A stretch of 15,898 nt of DNA. Origin: a bacterium (GTDB lineage Bacteria; Vulcanimicrobiota; Xenobia; Xenobiales; Xenobiaceae). The stretch lies in NCBI GenBank assembly GCA_017444045.1, contig JAFSXO010000250.1, forward strand, positions 1-15,898. The letters are read 5' to 3'. Positions 1 through 8,949 of this stretch are shown piece after piece. A program made the translations under genes and the position numbers. A model generated the notes under the pieces. The model saw only the letters and a program-made list of their open reading frames with translations, made no database searches and was not told the origin of the DNA. How positions within the stretch are numbered: position 1 is the first letter of the stretch; every line of letters starts with the position of its first letter.

Positions 1-3000
1 CCGGAACCATAAACATTGAAAATCCCAGCATATACGCGACCATCGACGAGCTGGGGCAGTTTAATTTTAGCACCCTGGCGACAAAAAAAGACAAAGACAA
101 AAAGACCGAGATGCCGCCCCTGCGCTATCTGGGCGCCGACCTGCACATTAACAGGGGACGCATCGTATTCAGGGATATGCGCAACGGCGGCTTTCTGTAT
201 CAGCTGGACAATGTACAGCTCGATGCGCAGGCTCACCCTCTGCAGCCCGCCGAGTTTACCCTTTCCCTAAGCCCGACCCAGGATCACGACACGCCAGGGC
301 AGTTTCAGCTGTACGGCAGTATATATCCAGAGCGCCCCGAATTCAGCGCCAGACTGCACCTGCAGGACTGGCAGGCTAAACGTCTGGCCGACTATCCGCT
401 GGCCAAGCGCTTCGTCTCCTGCCACGACGGCCTGATCGCCGCCGATTTATGGGCCGAATGCCGCGCCCAGGAATGGCCGCAGACCCTGCAGCATCTGTCA
501 TACGGGGGCACGGTATCGCTGGATAAGGGTCTTATTATGGTACCCCAGCTAGCTATGCAAGTGCGCCAGATACGCGCTAAAGCCCAAATCGCCAACGGGC
601 TGATCACCATAAAGGACGCCTTTGCCAATTTAGAGGGCGTAGGCGCTATACTGAACGGCAATGTTTATCTGCCCCCGCGCTCCCGCCTGGATCTAAGCTT
701 AAGCATACCCCGTCTGCGCACCGAGCTGATAGAGCAGATAATCCGCAAAAAGCTGCCGCTGAACGGCAAAGCCTCTATCGCGATCAAAGCCGAGGGCCCA
801 TGGAACCGCCCCCAGCTTAGCGGCACTATCGGCGTCGACAGGCTGGCCATTCAGGGGCAGGACTTAAAGAACTGCCAGATCGACTGGAGCTTTGAGGATA
901 AAATACTGAACATCGCCAAGCTGAAGGGGCAGGCGATAGGGGGAGATTTCCAGGGCAGCGGCTTCGCCTACCTAGACCCTAAGAATCCGTATGTGCTCTT
1001 CAGCTTAAAGGCCCAAAACGCCGACCTCAGCGATATGTCGCCGGTAGGCGGCAAAATTGGGCGCTTCGATGTCAATCTGCTTGGCAGCCTAAAGGATCCG
1101 CTCATTTACGGCGACAGCTCCGGCATAAGCGGATTTAGCGGGGCTGCTTCGCCCTTATCCAGCGTATCAGGCCACTTTCTATGCACCAAAGACGGACTGA
1201 TGCTCAGCTCAGGACAGGCCGACACCAGCTATGGCCAGGTCAGGCTGCCTTACGCCTTTTATGACCTTAAGAGCGCCGAAGTGCTGGCGGCCGTAAGCAC
1301 TGACAGCTTTGCCCTGCCCACCCTTCAGGTCAGAGGCTTCGGCAGCATAAGCGGCAATCTGGGCGGCGACTTTCAGATCGACGGCTCCCTCAAAGACATA
1401 AACAGCCTGTCTCTGTACGGGCATAGCCGCAATTCCGACGTAGTGCTTAACGATGTGCTTTTTAGCGGCTTCAATGGCAGCCTGGGCTTAAAGAACATGA
1501 ACCTGTTCTTTCCCTGCCTAAGCGGACATGCCGCCTCTGGCGACCTGAGCCTAGCCGGATGGGTGGGTTTTAAATCAAATGGCAAGAACTTCGCCTATTC
1601 CGGCGACGGCAATGTTTCGCTGCTGGGCGAAGGGGTACGCCTGGATCAGCTCATCAGAATCATTAAGCTAAAGCTGCCTCTAAATCTCTCGCAGCCCGCC
1701 GATATTGGGGCAAACTGGTTCGCCGAAGGAACCAGCAAGGGCAATTGGGCTAGGCTTTACGCCAATGCCGCCGATGAGGCGGCAGGCCATTTCGCGATGG
1801 CCTCGCAGGCCGTATACGTGGACCGCGAGCTAGGCGCTCTGGCCTGGGCCGACAGCGTCCCGCTCGGCCACATCAAAATCACGCCGACGCTGTATTTAGA
1901 TGGCGGCGTTACCGGGCAGATGGCAGCCGGAGGGCCGATAAACGATCTGGGTCTGGCTTACTGCGCCAATCTAGACAGCGTGCCCTTAAATGGACTTCAC
2001 GACAGCACCATTCAGGGAATGGGCACAGGAAGCTTCAGCAGCGGCAAATTAGCGCTGAGGGACAATCTGTTCAGCTGGGAATACCAGCGCCCGAAGTTCT
2101 CGCCGAAAACCAGCCCTGTTCAGGCACTTTCAGGCCAGGCCAATTCCTGGCTGGGCTTAGAGTTCGCCGATAAGCTGAAGGTAAGAAATTTTGCCCGCGC
2201 CAGCCTGCCTCAGAAAGGCACGCTCATCGTAGACGGCTGGTATGATGTTAAGCAAAAGGCCTACGACGCCAAATTCAGCGCCTTGGGCGTAGACTTATGG
2301 TGGCTAACCCGCCAGCCCGCCATTCCCCAGCTGGAAAGCGCCGCCAAAAGCATCAACCTAGCCGCAGGCTTCGCGGCCGCTCATGGCCATTTAAAGGGCG
2401 ACCTAAAGCATATGCAGCTGATGCCCGGCACAAATTTCGACATGCCCTGGATGCTCATGTACCGCAACGGAGATTTCGACTCCTTCAGCGGTGTAGGCAG
2501 CATATGGAATGAGCCCAGCGAAAACAGCTTCCTGGGCATGATCCATGTCGACCCGCTGGTGCTTTCCCGGCGCGTTTTCGATCCCGCCCTGCCGTATGGC
2601 CAACAGATTCAGAAATACGATTGGCTAAATAATTTCCGCCAGGGCTGGCTCTACCTCGACGGTCTGATCGACGGCCCCGACATATCTATGGCTATAGCTG
2701 TAGACGGCTGGGATTTAGATTCAGCCATGGCCTTTGCGCCTGCCAAGCTGAATAGCATAGACGAAGGCCTCTGCACCGGGCTATGGCACAGCGACGATCT
2801 GACCATATCCCTAAATACCAAAAAGCCCCTTATGGAAAGCTTAGAGCTTGGCGGCACCATCGCCCTGGAAAACGGCGCCCTCAATTTCAAAGACTGGAGC
2901 ATACCCGTCAAGGATTTCAGCGTCACCGTATCGCAGCACGGTCCCGAGCTGGCCTTGGAAAAGATACTCTTCGATACCGGTATGCAGGCGCTGCACGGCA

Positions 3001-6000
3001 AAGGCAGGCGCGATGCCCAGGGCAGCTGGAATGCCGATATCTGGGCACAGGATATTCCTCTGGAGTATATTTCCAGCTTTTACAGCGATTTTTCACGCCT
3101 GAGAGGCAAAGGCGATCTGGCCCTGCACTTAACCTCTCCCAATTCCAATTTTTCCAAGCCCACGCTTTGCCTGGGGTTCGAGGGCAAAGATGTTACCCTG
3201 CATCCTGCGCATAACCGCACCGAGCTTCTGTCGATAAGCCAGGATGTGCAGGACAGTGGCAGCGAAAAGAGCAACGCTCTGGCAAACAAGGTATTCGGGC
3301 AGAGCAGTGATGGCGAGCGGACGCTCACCCCAGAAGAGCTGGCGCAGAAAAAGGAAGAAGAGCGCCAGCGCCGCCTGCAAAGCTTCATAGAGCAACTTTC
3401 GCGCCCTGTAAGCTTTTCGCGCTTCCAGCTGGGCCGCATCGGTCGCACCCCCGAGGGAGAGCTTTACACCGATCCCTCGCTGGGCTTAACTCTGGAAAAG
3501 AATCCCACTAGCTTTAGCCTGGACATTCCCGAGGACGCTGTCAGCCTTGAAGCCTATACCAGGTCCATAGACGCCAGCATCTTCAGGCGGCCCAGACAGT
3601 CCAGTCCCACCGCCGACACCTCGGCAGCTTCCCCAGAGAAATCGTCCGAAAAGGGAAATGCCGACCAGAGCGCCAGCAGCGCCGAAAACAGCCAGCCAGC
3701 TTCGGACTCTGCGACCTCTGAGCCGCAGGGACCGGTAACCAAGCTCGCCGCTTCAGGACACATCGACTTCGGCTTAGATTTCAGCTCCGGCGCGCAAAAG
3801 TGGTTTATGGGGCCTGACGGTCCGGATTTCGGCCTCGATGGGCGTCCCTTCAGGCTGAGCGTAGACAACTTTACTAACGACATGCTGCGCTCAGTCTTGG
3901 GCAAGCTGCCAGAATCCAGCTTCTTTAACGTGTCCGGCGATCTTAGTATGCGAGGCCAGTGGTTCCGCGACAGCAATCTCAGCCAGCCCAGCGACAGCCT
4001 TAACTATCTGCTCACCGTAAAGGATTTAAGCTTTGGCCACTACGATGAGGAAAACGCCAACAAAGACTGGATCGGACTGGAGCTTGAAGACAAGCTGGAG
4101 GTGCATTATGCCCTCCAGGATCAGCTGGGCAAGCTGACCGTGCCTCCCTTCCATATTAAGCCTCATGTAAGCGCTTCAGAAGCCAATACCAGCGGCTCTA
4201 AAGCCTCTAAAGCGGCGGAAAAGGAAAGCTTCGGAGAGGTTACCGGCGAGGCAGATATTGTCTTGGCCAAGGGAAGCAACAGCATAACCCCAGAAGAAGC
4301 CAGCTTTGCCAGACTGAAGGTCAGCAATATGCCGGTTCTAGGCATGGCCTCGTATCTGACAAACAGCGCGTCCTTTGGGCACATCGATTCCATCTACCTA
4401 GAAGCCCACGGTCCGGTAACCTCGCCGGACTTCGACCTAGCCTTCCAGGTGCGCGATGGCAAAATCGGCAAGGTTGACTACAGCTCTCTAGAGGGAAGCG
4501 TTCAGGGGCGTCTCCACGATGATTCTTATATGATCGATCTCGGCCAAAACATAGACGAAGCCCTGCGCCTGTATTTGGGCAACAAGAAGCGCCAGGACTG
4601 GAATGTCAACGTCTGGGGCCAGATTCCCCTTAAAGTCGAGCGGCAGAAGCTGAATTACGATGGCATACTCATCCCAGTTTGGGAAGGCGTGTCCTATCAG
4701 GAAAACGGTGAGCTAGATCTGACCGCCAACCTGACCGACAAACAGTTCAGCACCATCGCCGAGCTGGTGCCCGACATAAATAAGACCTCGGGAACACTGA
4801 AGAGCGATGTGCGCATAACCGGCAGCCCTATGGAGCCCAATATCAGCGGATACCTGAGCCTAGAAAAGGGGTTTGTCGATCATGACAAAGCCGGACAGAT
4901 AACCGATATCAATGTCGAAGCCAAATTTGAAAAGATGTCAGCCGAGCAGCTAGAGAGCGAGTTCCAGGAGCGCATGAAGGCCATCCAGGAGCGCAGAAAT
5001 GCTCTCGGCCAGCGTCCCCTAATCCAGCGTAATAACAGAAAGCCCAGCACGCCAATGGCTCTGCCGGACATCAGCCGCCTCTCCCTGGAAAAGTGCGAGG
5101 CACTGATCGGAGGGAAAAAGCTCGCAGCCAACGGTAAGGCCGATGTTATGGGTTTCATCCCGCTCGAGGCAAAAATTGACATCAGCGGCAAGGATCTGCC
5201 TCTGCGCTGGGGCAGCCTTTTTGAAGGCATCGTCGACGTAAACGCTCAGGTAAACGCCAACCGGCGCCGCCGTCCCGATTCCAGCGAGTCACGGATGACC
5301 ATGATCCTCTCAGGCGACATCAACGTGAAGGCCGGAGAAGTGGGAGTATCGCTGAGCGACACCAGCAGCGGCGAGGGCGGAGCTAACTGGAAGTCTGTGC
5401 CCTTATATTACCAGCTGCTCCTCAATATGAGCGACAATGTATGGATAAATGCCTACAATTCGCGTGTCCGCACTTCCGGAACCCTGTACATCATGCCCAA
5501 CGAGACCACCAACGCGCCTCAGTTGGCCGGAACTGTCGATATTTCCCGAGGGACTCTGGCGGTTCCCTTCTACGATGTGCGCTTCAAGCTGCGCAGCGGC
5601 CAGCTGACCTTTGAGAGCAGCAATAACCCTGTGCTGGAAGACGTTATGGCCGAATCCGAGGTACAGGGCTACCAGATCAGCACCTTCGTCGACGGCTCCT
5701 ATCCGAATATAAACCTCCACTTCAGCTCTTACCCTCAGCTGGAGGAAAACGAAATTAAGCAGCTCTTAGCCCTGGGGACGATATCCAACGCATCGGTAGC
5801 CCCCAGCAATATGAACAATGAGGTGCCCACCATAGGCCAACAGCAGTACGCCAGCACCACCTACAACAACAATCAGGGCACGGCTATGCTTTCCCGTATG
5901 CTGGCCTCGCCCCTGACCAGCAGCATCAGCAAGCTGCTGTTCCTGTCCGATTTTTCCGTCGATATGAATGCTGACAACAGCTACGCTATCAAGATAGCCA

Positions 6001-6182
6001 AGGCCATAGATCCCAACGAAAGGGTGCTTTTCACCCTTACCAGCTCATACGATCCTAAGTATAACTACCAATACAACCTCTACGGAGTGGAATGGCGCGC
6101 CAAGCGCAATCTAATGGTGCGCATAGCCGCCGACGAAAAAGGTCACATACTGCCTTGGTTCCAGGGGCGCTGGGAGTTCTAG
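1..6182 (+). CDS. tamB: TamB-like translocation/assembly module protein (AsmA superfamily), 5'-partial
   Basis: The reading frame is open from base 3 to the TAG at 6180-6182, giving 2059 residues. The true start lies upstream, because in-frame codons before the first ATG at 111 already encode AsmA-like sequence (GTINIENPSIYATIDELG). Most of the protein is the repetitive beta-rich pattern of the AsmA/TamB bridge family, which spans the periplasm and is known to take part in outer-membrane protein or phospholipid transport. The C-terminal TamB (DUF490) domain lies at about 5400-6180: GTVDISRGTLAVP, then a FKLRSGQLTFESSNNP strand pair, then FSSYPQLEENEIKQLLALG, ending in WFQGRWEF with a terminal Phe. 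Hydrophilic insertions interrupt it at about 3240-3400 (charged helix), 3588-3745 (Ser/Ala-rich linker) and 4935-5050 (Arg/Glu/Gln-rich helix). Even truncated it is far longer than the roughly 1260 residues of E. coli TamB. A tamA-like gene might lie upstream, outside the window. The family is secure; the specific substrate is not known. Confidence 0.9.
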   Translation, partial: GTINIENPSIYATIDELGQFNFSTLATKKDKDKKTEMPPLRYLGADLHINRGRIVFRDMRNGGFLYQLDNVQLDAQAHPLQPAEFTLSLSPTQDHDTPGQFQLYGSIYPERPEFSARLHLQDWQAKRLADYPLAKRFVSCHDGLIAADLWAECRAQEWPQTLQHLSYGGTVSLDKGLIMVPQLAMQVRQIRAKAQIANGLITIKDAFANLEGVGAILNGNVYLPPRSRLDLSLSIPRLRTELIEQIIRKKLPLNGKASIAIKAEGPWNRPQLSGTIGVDRLAIQGQDLKNCQIDWSFEDKILNIAKLKGQAIGGDFQGSGFAYLDPKNPYVLFSLKAQNADLSDMSPVGGKIGRFDVNLLGSLKDPLIYGDSSGISGFSGAASPLSSVSGHFLCTKDGLMLSSGQADTSYGQVRLPYAFYDLKSAEVLAAVSTDSFALPTLQVRGFGSISGNLGGDFQIDGSLKDINSLSLYGHSRNSDVVLNDVLFSGFNGSLGLKNMNLFFPCLSGHAASGDLSLAGWVGFKSNGKNFAYSGDGNVSLLGEGVRLDQLIRIIKLKLPLNLSQPADIGANWFAEGTSKGNWARLYANAADEAAGHFAMASQAVYVDRELGALAWADSVPLGHIKITPTLYLDGGVTGQMAAGGPINDLGLAYCANLDSVPLNGLHDSTIQGMGTGSFSSGKLALRDNLFSWEYQRPKFSPKTSPVQALSGQANSWLGLEFADKLKVRNFARASLPQKGTLIVDGWYDVKQKAYDAKFSALGVDLWWLTRQPAIPQLESAAKSINLAAGFAAAHGHLKGDLKHMQLMPGTNFDMPWMLMYRNGDFDSFSGVGSIWNEPSENSFLGMIHVDPLVLSRRVFDPALPYGQQIQKYDWLNNFRQGWLYLDGLIDGPDISMAIAVDGWDLDSAMAFAPAKLNSIDEGLCTGLWHSDDLTISLNTKKPLMESLELGGTIALENGALNFKDWSIPVKDFSVTVSQHGPELALEKILFDTGMQALHGKGRRDAQGSWNADIWAQDIPLEYISSFYSDFSRLRGKGDLALHLTSPNSNFSKPTLCLGFEGKDVTLHPAHNRTELLSISQDVQDSGSEKSNALANKVFGQSSDGERTLTPEELAQKKEEERQRRLQSFIEQLSRPVSFSRFQLGRIGRTPEGELYTDPSLGLTLEKNPTSFSLDIPEDAVSLEAYTRSIDASIFRRPRQSSPTADTSAASPEKSSEKGNADQSASSAENSQPASDSATSEPQGPVTKLAASGHIDFGLDFSSGAQKWFMGPDGPDFGLDGRPFRLSVDNFTNDMLRSVLGKLPESSFFNVSGDLSMRGQWFRDSNLSQPSDSLNYLLTVKDLSFGHYDEENANKDWIGLELEDKLEVHYALQDQLGKLTVPPFHIKPHVSASEANTSGSKASKAAEKESFGEVTGEADIVLAKGSNSITPEEASFARLKVSNMPVLGMASYLTNSASFGHIDSIYLEAHGPVTSPDFDLAFQVRDGKIGKVDYSSLEGSVQGRLHDDSYMIDLGQNIDEALRLYLGNKKRQDWNVNVWGQIPLKVERQKLNYDGILIPVWEGVSYQENGELDLTANLTDKQFSTIAELVPDINKTSGTLKSDVRITGSPMEPNISGYLSLEKGFVDHDKAGQITDINVEAKFEKMSAEQLESEFQERMKAIQERRNALGQRPLIQRNNRKPSTPMALPDISRLSLEKCEALIGGKKLAANGKADVMGFIPLEAKIDISGKDLPLRWGSLFEGIVDVNAQVNANRRRRPDSSESRMTMILSGDINVKAGEVGVSLSDTSSGEGGANWKSVPLYYQLLLNMSDNVWINAYNSRVRTSGTLYIMPNETTNAPQLAGTVDISRGTLAVPFYDVRFKLRSGQLTFESSNNPVLEDVMAESEVQGYQISTFVDGSYPNINLHFSSYPQLEENEIKQLLALGTISNASVAPSNMNNEVPTIGQQQYASTTYNNNQGTAMLSRMLASPLTSSISKLLFLSDFSVDMNADNSYAIKIAKAIDPNERVLFTLTSSYDPKYNYQYNLYGVEWRAKRNLMVRIAADEKGHILPWFQGRWEF
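6172..6176 (+). promoter_or_regulatory. Ribosome binding site of the HAD gene inside the tamB 3' end
   Basis: GGGAG lies 6 bases before the ATG at 6183 and is read as part of the last TamB codons. The TamB stop (TAG, 6180-6182) touches this ATG with no gap. This fixes the start of the HAD gene and suggests that ribosomes finishing tamB reinitiate there. Confidence 0.65.
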
Positions 6183-6833
6183 ATGGCATTTTGGTGGGCG
6201 CGCAAAAAAACCAAAATGGTGTTTATGGACGTAGGCGGCGTAATCGTGAACTGCGATTTAGACCGTTATCTGCCGATATGCTGCGCTAAATTCCATACCA
6301 CTCCCGAGCCATTAATGCGCGAGATCAGTATCCGCGTACCCGATTTAGAGCGAGGAGCTATCGATTCGGCTACCTTTTGGCGCGAGATAGGGGAGAGCCT
6401 ATGGCGCCGCGGAGAGGGAAGGATATCTGACGATGCTGGCCTGTGCCACCTATGGCGCGATTTAATGGTCTCCAGCCTAAGCGTCGACGAGGATGTTATC
6501 AGGCTGTGCCAGCTTATGCACCGCAACGGACTGCGTCTGGGCGTACTGTCCAACGTTATACCCGAACACGCCGATTATCTGCGCAGCCGCGGTATTTACG
6601 CGCCTTTTTTACCCTGCATTATTTCCTGCGAGATCGGTATGCGCAAGCCCAATGCCGACATTTACCATCTAGCGGCCAGCCAAGCCAACGTAAAGCCCAG
6701 CGAATGCCTGCTTATTGACGATTTAGAGAGCAATGTAAAGGGCGCCAAAAGCGTGGGCATGGACGCATATCTGTTCACCGACGCTAGCTCTTTAGCCCAG
6801 GAGCTATTGCGGCGCGGCCTTATAAAAATATAG
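6183..6833 (+). CDS. HAD-superfamily hydrolase, YihX-like (possible sugar-phosphate phosphatase)
   Basis: This 216-residue cytoplasmic protein carries all four HAD motifs. Motif I is FMDVGGVI with nucleophile Asp16. Motif II is VLSN (Ser123). Motif III is GMRKPNADIY with Lys155. Motif IV is LLIDDLESNVKGA with Asp179 and Asp180. A helical cap lies between motifs I and II (about residues 30-105). Position D+2 of motif I is Gly18 rather than Asp; the YihX group (alpha-D-glucose-1-phosphate phosphatase in E. coli) shares this D-x-G pattern, so it does not by itself mean inactivity. The GMRKP and IDD-x-x-x-N-V-x-G-A stretches also fit YihX. The start at 6183 is chosen for its RBS and for abutting tamB. 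A glucose-1-phosphate substrate is an inference, mildly supported by malQ next door on the opposite strand. The substrate could equally be another small phosphate ester. Confidence 0.85.
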   Translation: MAFWWARKKTKMVFMDVGGVIVNCDLDRYLPICCAKFHTTPEPLMREISIRVPDLERGAIDSATFWREIGESLWRRGEGRISDDAGLCHLWRDLMVSSLSVDEDVIRLCQLMHRNGLRLGVLSNVIPEHADYLRSRGIYAPFLPCIISCEIGMRKPNADIYHLAASQANVKPSECLLIDDLESNVKGAKSVGMDAYLFTDASSLAQELLRRGLIKI

Positions 6834-6862
6834 CGGGCGCCAAACTGCCGTTCAGCACCCGC
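6824..6862 (-). terminator. Rho-independent terminator of malQ
   Basis: Arms at 6833-6840 (GCGGGCGC) and 6855-6862 (GCACCCGC) pair over 8 positions. Read on the minus strand every position pairs, with one U-G wobble, and the arm is followed by TATATTTTTATAA, a T-rich tract as expected at the end of malQ transcripts. On the plus strand the same position is a C-A mismatch and the downstream sequence (CTATTCTGTT) is less T-rich, so it would terminate the tamB-HAD transcript less well. The left arm begins at the last base of the HAD stop codon. Confidence 0.65.
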
Positions 6863-6870
6863 CTATTCTG

Positions 6871-8430
6871 TTACAATTTCTTGTCGTCGCTTTTGTTGGG
6901 GTTGGGGCGCACATTGCGCTCGCGCCCATACAGCAGAGTAATATCGCGCAGACGGTTGGCCGCAAATTCATTCAGCTGGCCTGGGAAAATACGCCAGGTC
7001 CAATTGCCGTAGGGCTCTCCGGGCTTGTTCATGCGCGCCTGGCTGCCTAAATCCAGGATGTCCTGCACGGGAACAATAGCCACCTTTGCGTGAGAGGCGA
7101 ATATGCCGCGGATCATAGTCCAGGCCATATCCCAGCCGTCGGTAGCGAAGTAGCGCCTGAAATGATCGCGCTCTTCATTGGTGCTGCTCTGCTCATACCA
7201 GCCCCGCGCCGTATCGTTGTCGTGAGTGCCGGTATAGGCGATGCAGTTCTCGGGATAATTGTGCGGCAGGAAGGGATGTCCGCCCCAGCATCCCGGACCA
7301 AAGGCAAACTGCAGCACCTTCATGCCGGGCAGCTTGAATTTGTCGCGCAGCTCATAAACGCTATCGGTTATATCACCCAAGTCCTCGGCAACGATGGGAT
7401 GCTCGTTGCCAAAGACCTTCTGCAGGGCTTTGAATAAATCGGCGCCAGGGCCCTTTACCCACTTGCCAGAGCGGGCGGTAGCAGCCCCAGCCGGCACTTC
7501 CCAATACTCATCGAAGCCGCGGAAGTGATCGATGCGCACCATATCATAGCGGGCCAAGGCCGATCTGAAGCGGGCTATCCACCACGCATAGCGCTTGGAT
7601 TTCATAGCCTTCCAATTATAAAGAGGGTTGCCCCAAAGCTGCCCATCGAGAGCAAAGTAATCCGGAGGCACGCCAGCTACGCAGGTGGGCTGCTTGGTGG
7701 CCATATCAAAGTGGAAAAGCTCCGGATTAGCCCAGGCATCGGCCGAATCCATGGCAACAAAGATGGGAATATCGCCCAAGATCTTAATGCCGTTGTCGTT
7801 CGCGTAAGAGCGCAGAGCGTTCCACTGTATAGTGAACACCCACTGCATAAAGCAGTAAGCCTCTATCTCCTTGGCGTAATCCTGGCGGGCCTGTTCCAAG
7901 GCGGCCGGCTCGCGATCGCGAAGCGGCTGCTCCCACTCAGTCCAGGCACAGCCCTGATGAGCGTCTTTTAGAGCCATAAACAGCGCGTAATCGTTCAGCC
8001 ATTCGGCTTCCTTAGAGCAGTACTCTTTAAAATGCTTAAGCTTTGCTTCGTTATTAGGCAAGTAAAGATTAGCGACCGCCCTACGGAGTATTCCCAGCTT
8101 CCAATGGTAGATAACGCCAAAATCGACGCGGCCGGGATCTGAAGTTACCTCAGCCGGAGCATCATTCAGCTCCTGAGGATCGAGCAGTCCTTCGGCTGAT
8201 AGCTTCTGCAGTCCGATTAGGTACGGATTCCCCGCGTGAGTGCTGAAGCTCTGGTAGGGACTGTCGCCAAAGCTGGTAGGGCCTAGCGGCAATACCTGCC
8301 AAATGCTCTGCTCGGTGCTGATCAGGAACTCTATCCACTCATAAGCTTCGCGGTCAAAGCTTCCGATTCCATAACGGCCGGGCAGGGAAGTGGGGTGAAG
8401 AAGCACTCCGCTGCAACGATTCAGTTCCAT
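6871..8430 (-). CDS. malQ: 4-alpha-glucanotransferase (amylomaltase, GH77)
   Basis: This 519-residue cytoplasmic enzyme belongs to glycoside hydrolase family 77. It transfers alpha-1,4-glucan segments between maltodextrins, releasing glucose and lengthening chains for phosphorylase or glycogen metabolism. Hallmarks are visible in order: the N-terminal SGVLLHPTSLPGRYGIG, the LPLGPTSFGDSPYQSFS acceptor-site loop (about 47-63), VAGVPPDYF (251-259), catalytic nucleophile Asp301 in RIDHFRGF, acid/base Glu349 in AEDLG, and transition-state Asp404 in GTHDNDT. PGEPYGNWTWR closes the domain. Its length matches the short, roughly 500-residue bacterial amylomaltases, without the N-terminal extension of E. 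coli MalQ. The ATG at 8430 lies 4 bases after the stop of the upstream small gene. An AAGGG at about 9 bases from the start falls within that gene's last codons, indicating a two-gene operon. The C-terminal tail (RPNPNKSDDKKL) is charged and probably disordered. Confidence 0.97.
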   Translation of the reverse strand: MELNRCSGVLLHPTSLPGRYGIGSFDREAYEWIEFLISTEQSIWQVLPLGPTSFGDSPYQSFSTHAGNPYLIGLQKLSAEGLLDPQELNDAPAEVTSDPGRVDFGVIYHWKLGILRRAVANLYLPNNEAKLKHFKEYCSKEAEWLNDYALFMALKDAHQGCAWTEWEQPLRDREPAALEQARQDYAKEIEAYCFMQWVFTIQWNALRSYANDNGIKILGDIPIFVAMDSADAWANPELFHFDMATKQPTCVAGVPPDYFALDGQLWGNPLYNWKAMKSKRYAWWIARFRSALARYDMVRIDHFRGFDEYWEVPAGAATARSGKWVKGPGADLFKALQKVFGNEHPIVAEDLGDITDSVYELRDKFKLPGMKVLQFAFGPGCWGGHPFLPHNYPENCIAYTGTHDNDTARGWYEQSSTNEERDHFRRYFATDGWDMAWTMIRGIFASHAKVAIVPVQDILDLGSQARMNKPGEPYGNWTWRIFPGQLNEFAANRLRDITLLYGRERNVRPNPNKSDDKKL

Positions 8431-8434
8431 GTAC

Positions 8435-8848
8435 TTAACCCTTGCAAAGCTCAGTCGTCAAACGGCAAATCTCCAAGAAAGCGCGTTTCTTGTCGCACAG
8501 GCCGCCGGCAGCCCCGCTGTTGCGGCAGGAAAGCTCCTCTAAGCCGAGCTTGCCCATGAAATATTTGTGGATCTCTTTTTTGTCTTCTACCGAAGACGCG
8601 CTGTCCATAAGCTCCTGAACCTGGTCTAGATAACCAGGAGTGTGGCTGGAGCAGGTGTGAGCAATATGCTCGGCATCGGGATACTTGTTGGTGATGTTGG
8701 ACACCCAGTCCAGCTGCTGGAAACCGCGCCAGCCCAGGCTCTTCAGATCCCATTTGCTGATGCATTTGTTCATCTCGCGCAAAACCTTGTCATTGTCGGC
8801 CATTTTATAATCGCCGCCCATGGCGCTAATACCGCTAATACCGTCCAT
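8435..8848 (-). CDS. Unrecognised 137-residue cysteine-containing protein, first gene of the malQ operon
   Basis: I do not recognise this family. The chosen start (MDGISGISAMGG) has a consensus GGAGG 5 bases upstream; an in-frame ATG 7 codons earlier (8869) has the RBS inside its coding sequence and is less likely. The protein is soluble-looking and mostly helical, with no signal peptide or membrane segment. It has six Cys spread along its length (NKCIS, HTCSSH, LSCRN, GLCDK, EICRL, ELCKG). They do not form CxxC pairs, so a classic zinc ribbon is not evident. A Trp/aromatic patch (KWDLKSLGWRGFQQLDW) lies at about residues 34-50. The first dozen residues are Gly/Ser-rich. It ends 4 bases before malQ and is therefore probably cotranscribed and coupled with it. 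A role in maltodextrin metabolism would be guilt by association only. It is a real gene on the strength of RBS, spacing and operon position. Confidence 0.75.
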   Translation of the reverse strand: MDGISGISAMGGDYKMADNDKVLREMNKCISKWDLKSLGWRGFQQLDWVSNITNKYPDAEHIAHTCSSHTPGYLDQVQELMDSASSVEDKKEIHKYFMGKLGLEELSCRNSGAAGGLCDKKRAFLEICRLTTELCKG

Positions 8849-8853
8849 ACAAA

Positions 8854-8858
8854 CCTCC
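8854..8858 (-). promoter_or_regulatory. Ribosome binding site deciding the start of the small malQ-operon gene
   Basis: On the minus strand GGAGG lies 5 bases before the ATG at 8848-8846. The alternative ATG at 8869 would place this Shine-Dalgarno inside the coding sequence, so the downstream start is preferred. Confidence 0.7.
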
Positions 8859-8909
8859 ATAATAAGCAAACAAGTGCCGCGCTATGAATCTTCTGAGACC
8901 AGCGCACCG

Positions 8910-8949
8910 ACCTCGGCCTGCACTTATTAACCTCAGCCTGCACTTATTA
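8910..8949. repeat. Tandem duplication of a 20-bp unit in the divergent promoter region
   Basis: Two adjacent 20-base units, 8910-8929 and 8930-8949, differ at a single position: ACCTCGGCCTGCACTTATTA and ACCTCAGCCTGCACTTATTA. The second copy continues into GTGC, forming a perfect 5-bp stem (8940-8944 with 8949-8953). It may be a doubled regulator-binding site or a simple replication-slippage duplication; the sequence does not decide. Confidence 0.85.

Noticed and set aside
2783..3214. A 143-residue plus-strand open frame in another frame within tamB.
   Set aside because: It is Arg/Gln-rich, typical of an out-of-frame reading of GC-rich coding DNA, and lies wholly inside the TamB frame.
7525..7971. 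A 148-residue plus-strand open frame opposite malQ.
   Set aside because: malQ on the minus strand is unambiguous with all GH77 catalytic motifs; the opposite frame has no recognisable features.
8869..8869. Upstream ATG as the start of the small malQ-operon gene.
   Set aside because: It would put the GGAGG ribosome binding site inside the coding sequence; the ATG at 8848 has ideal spacing to it.
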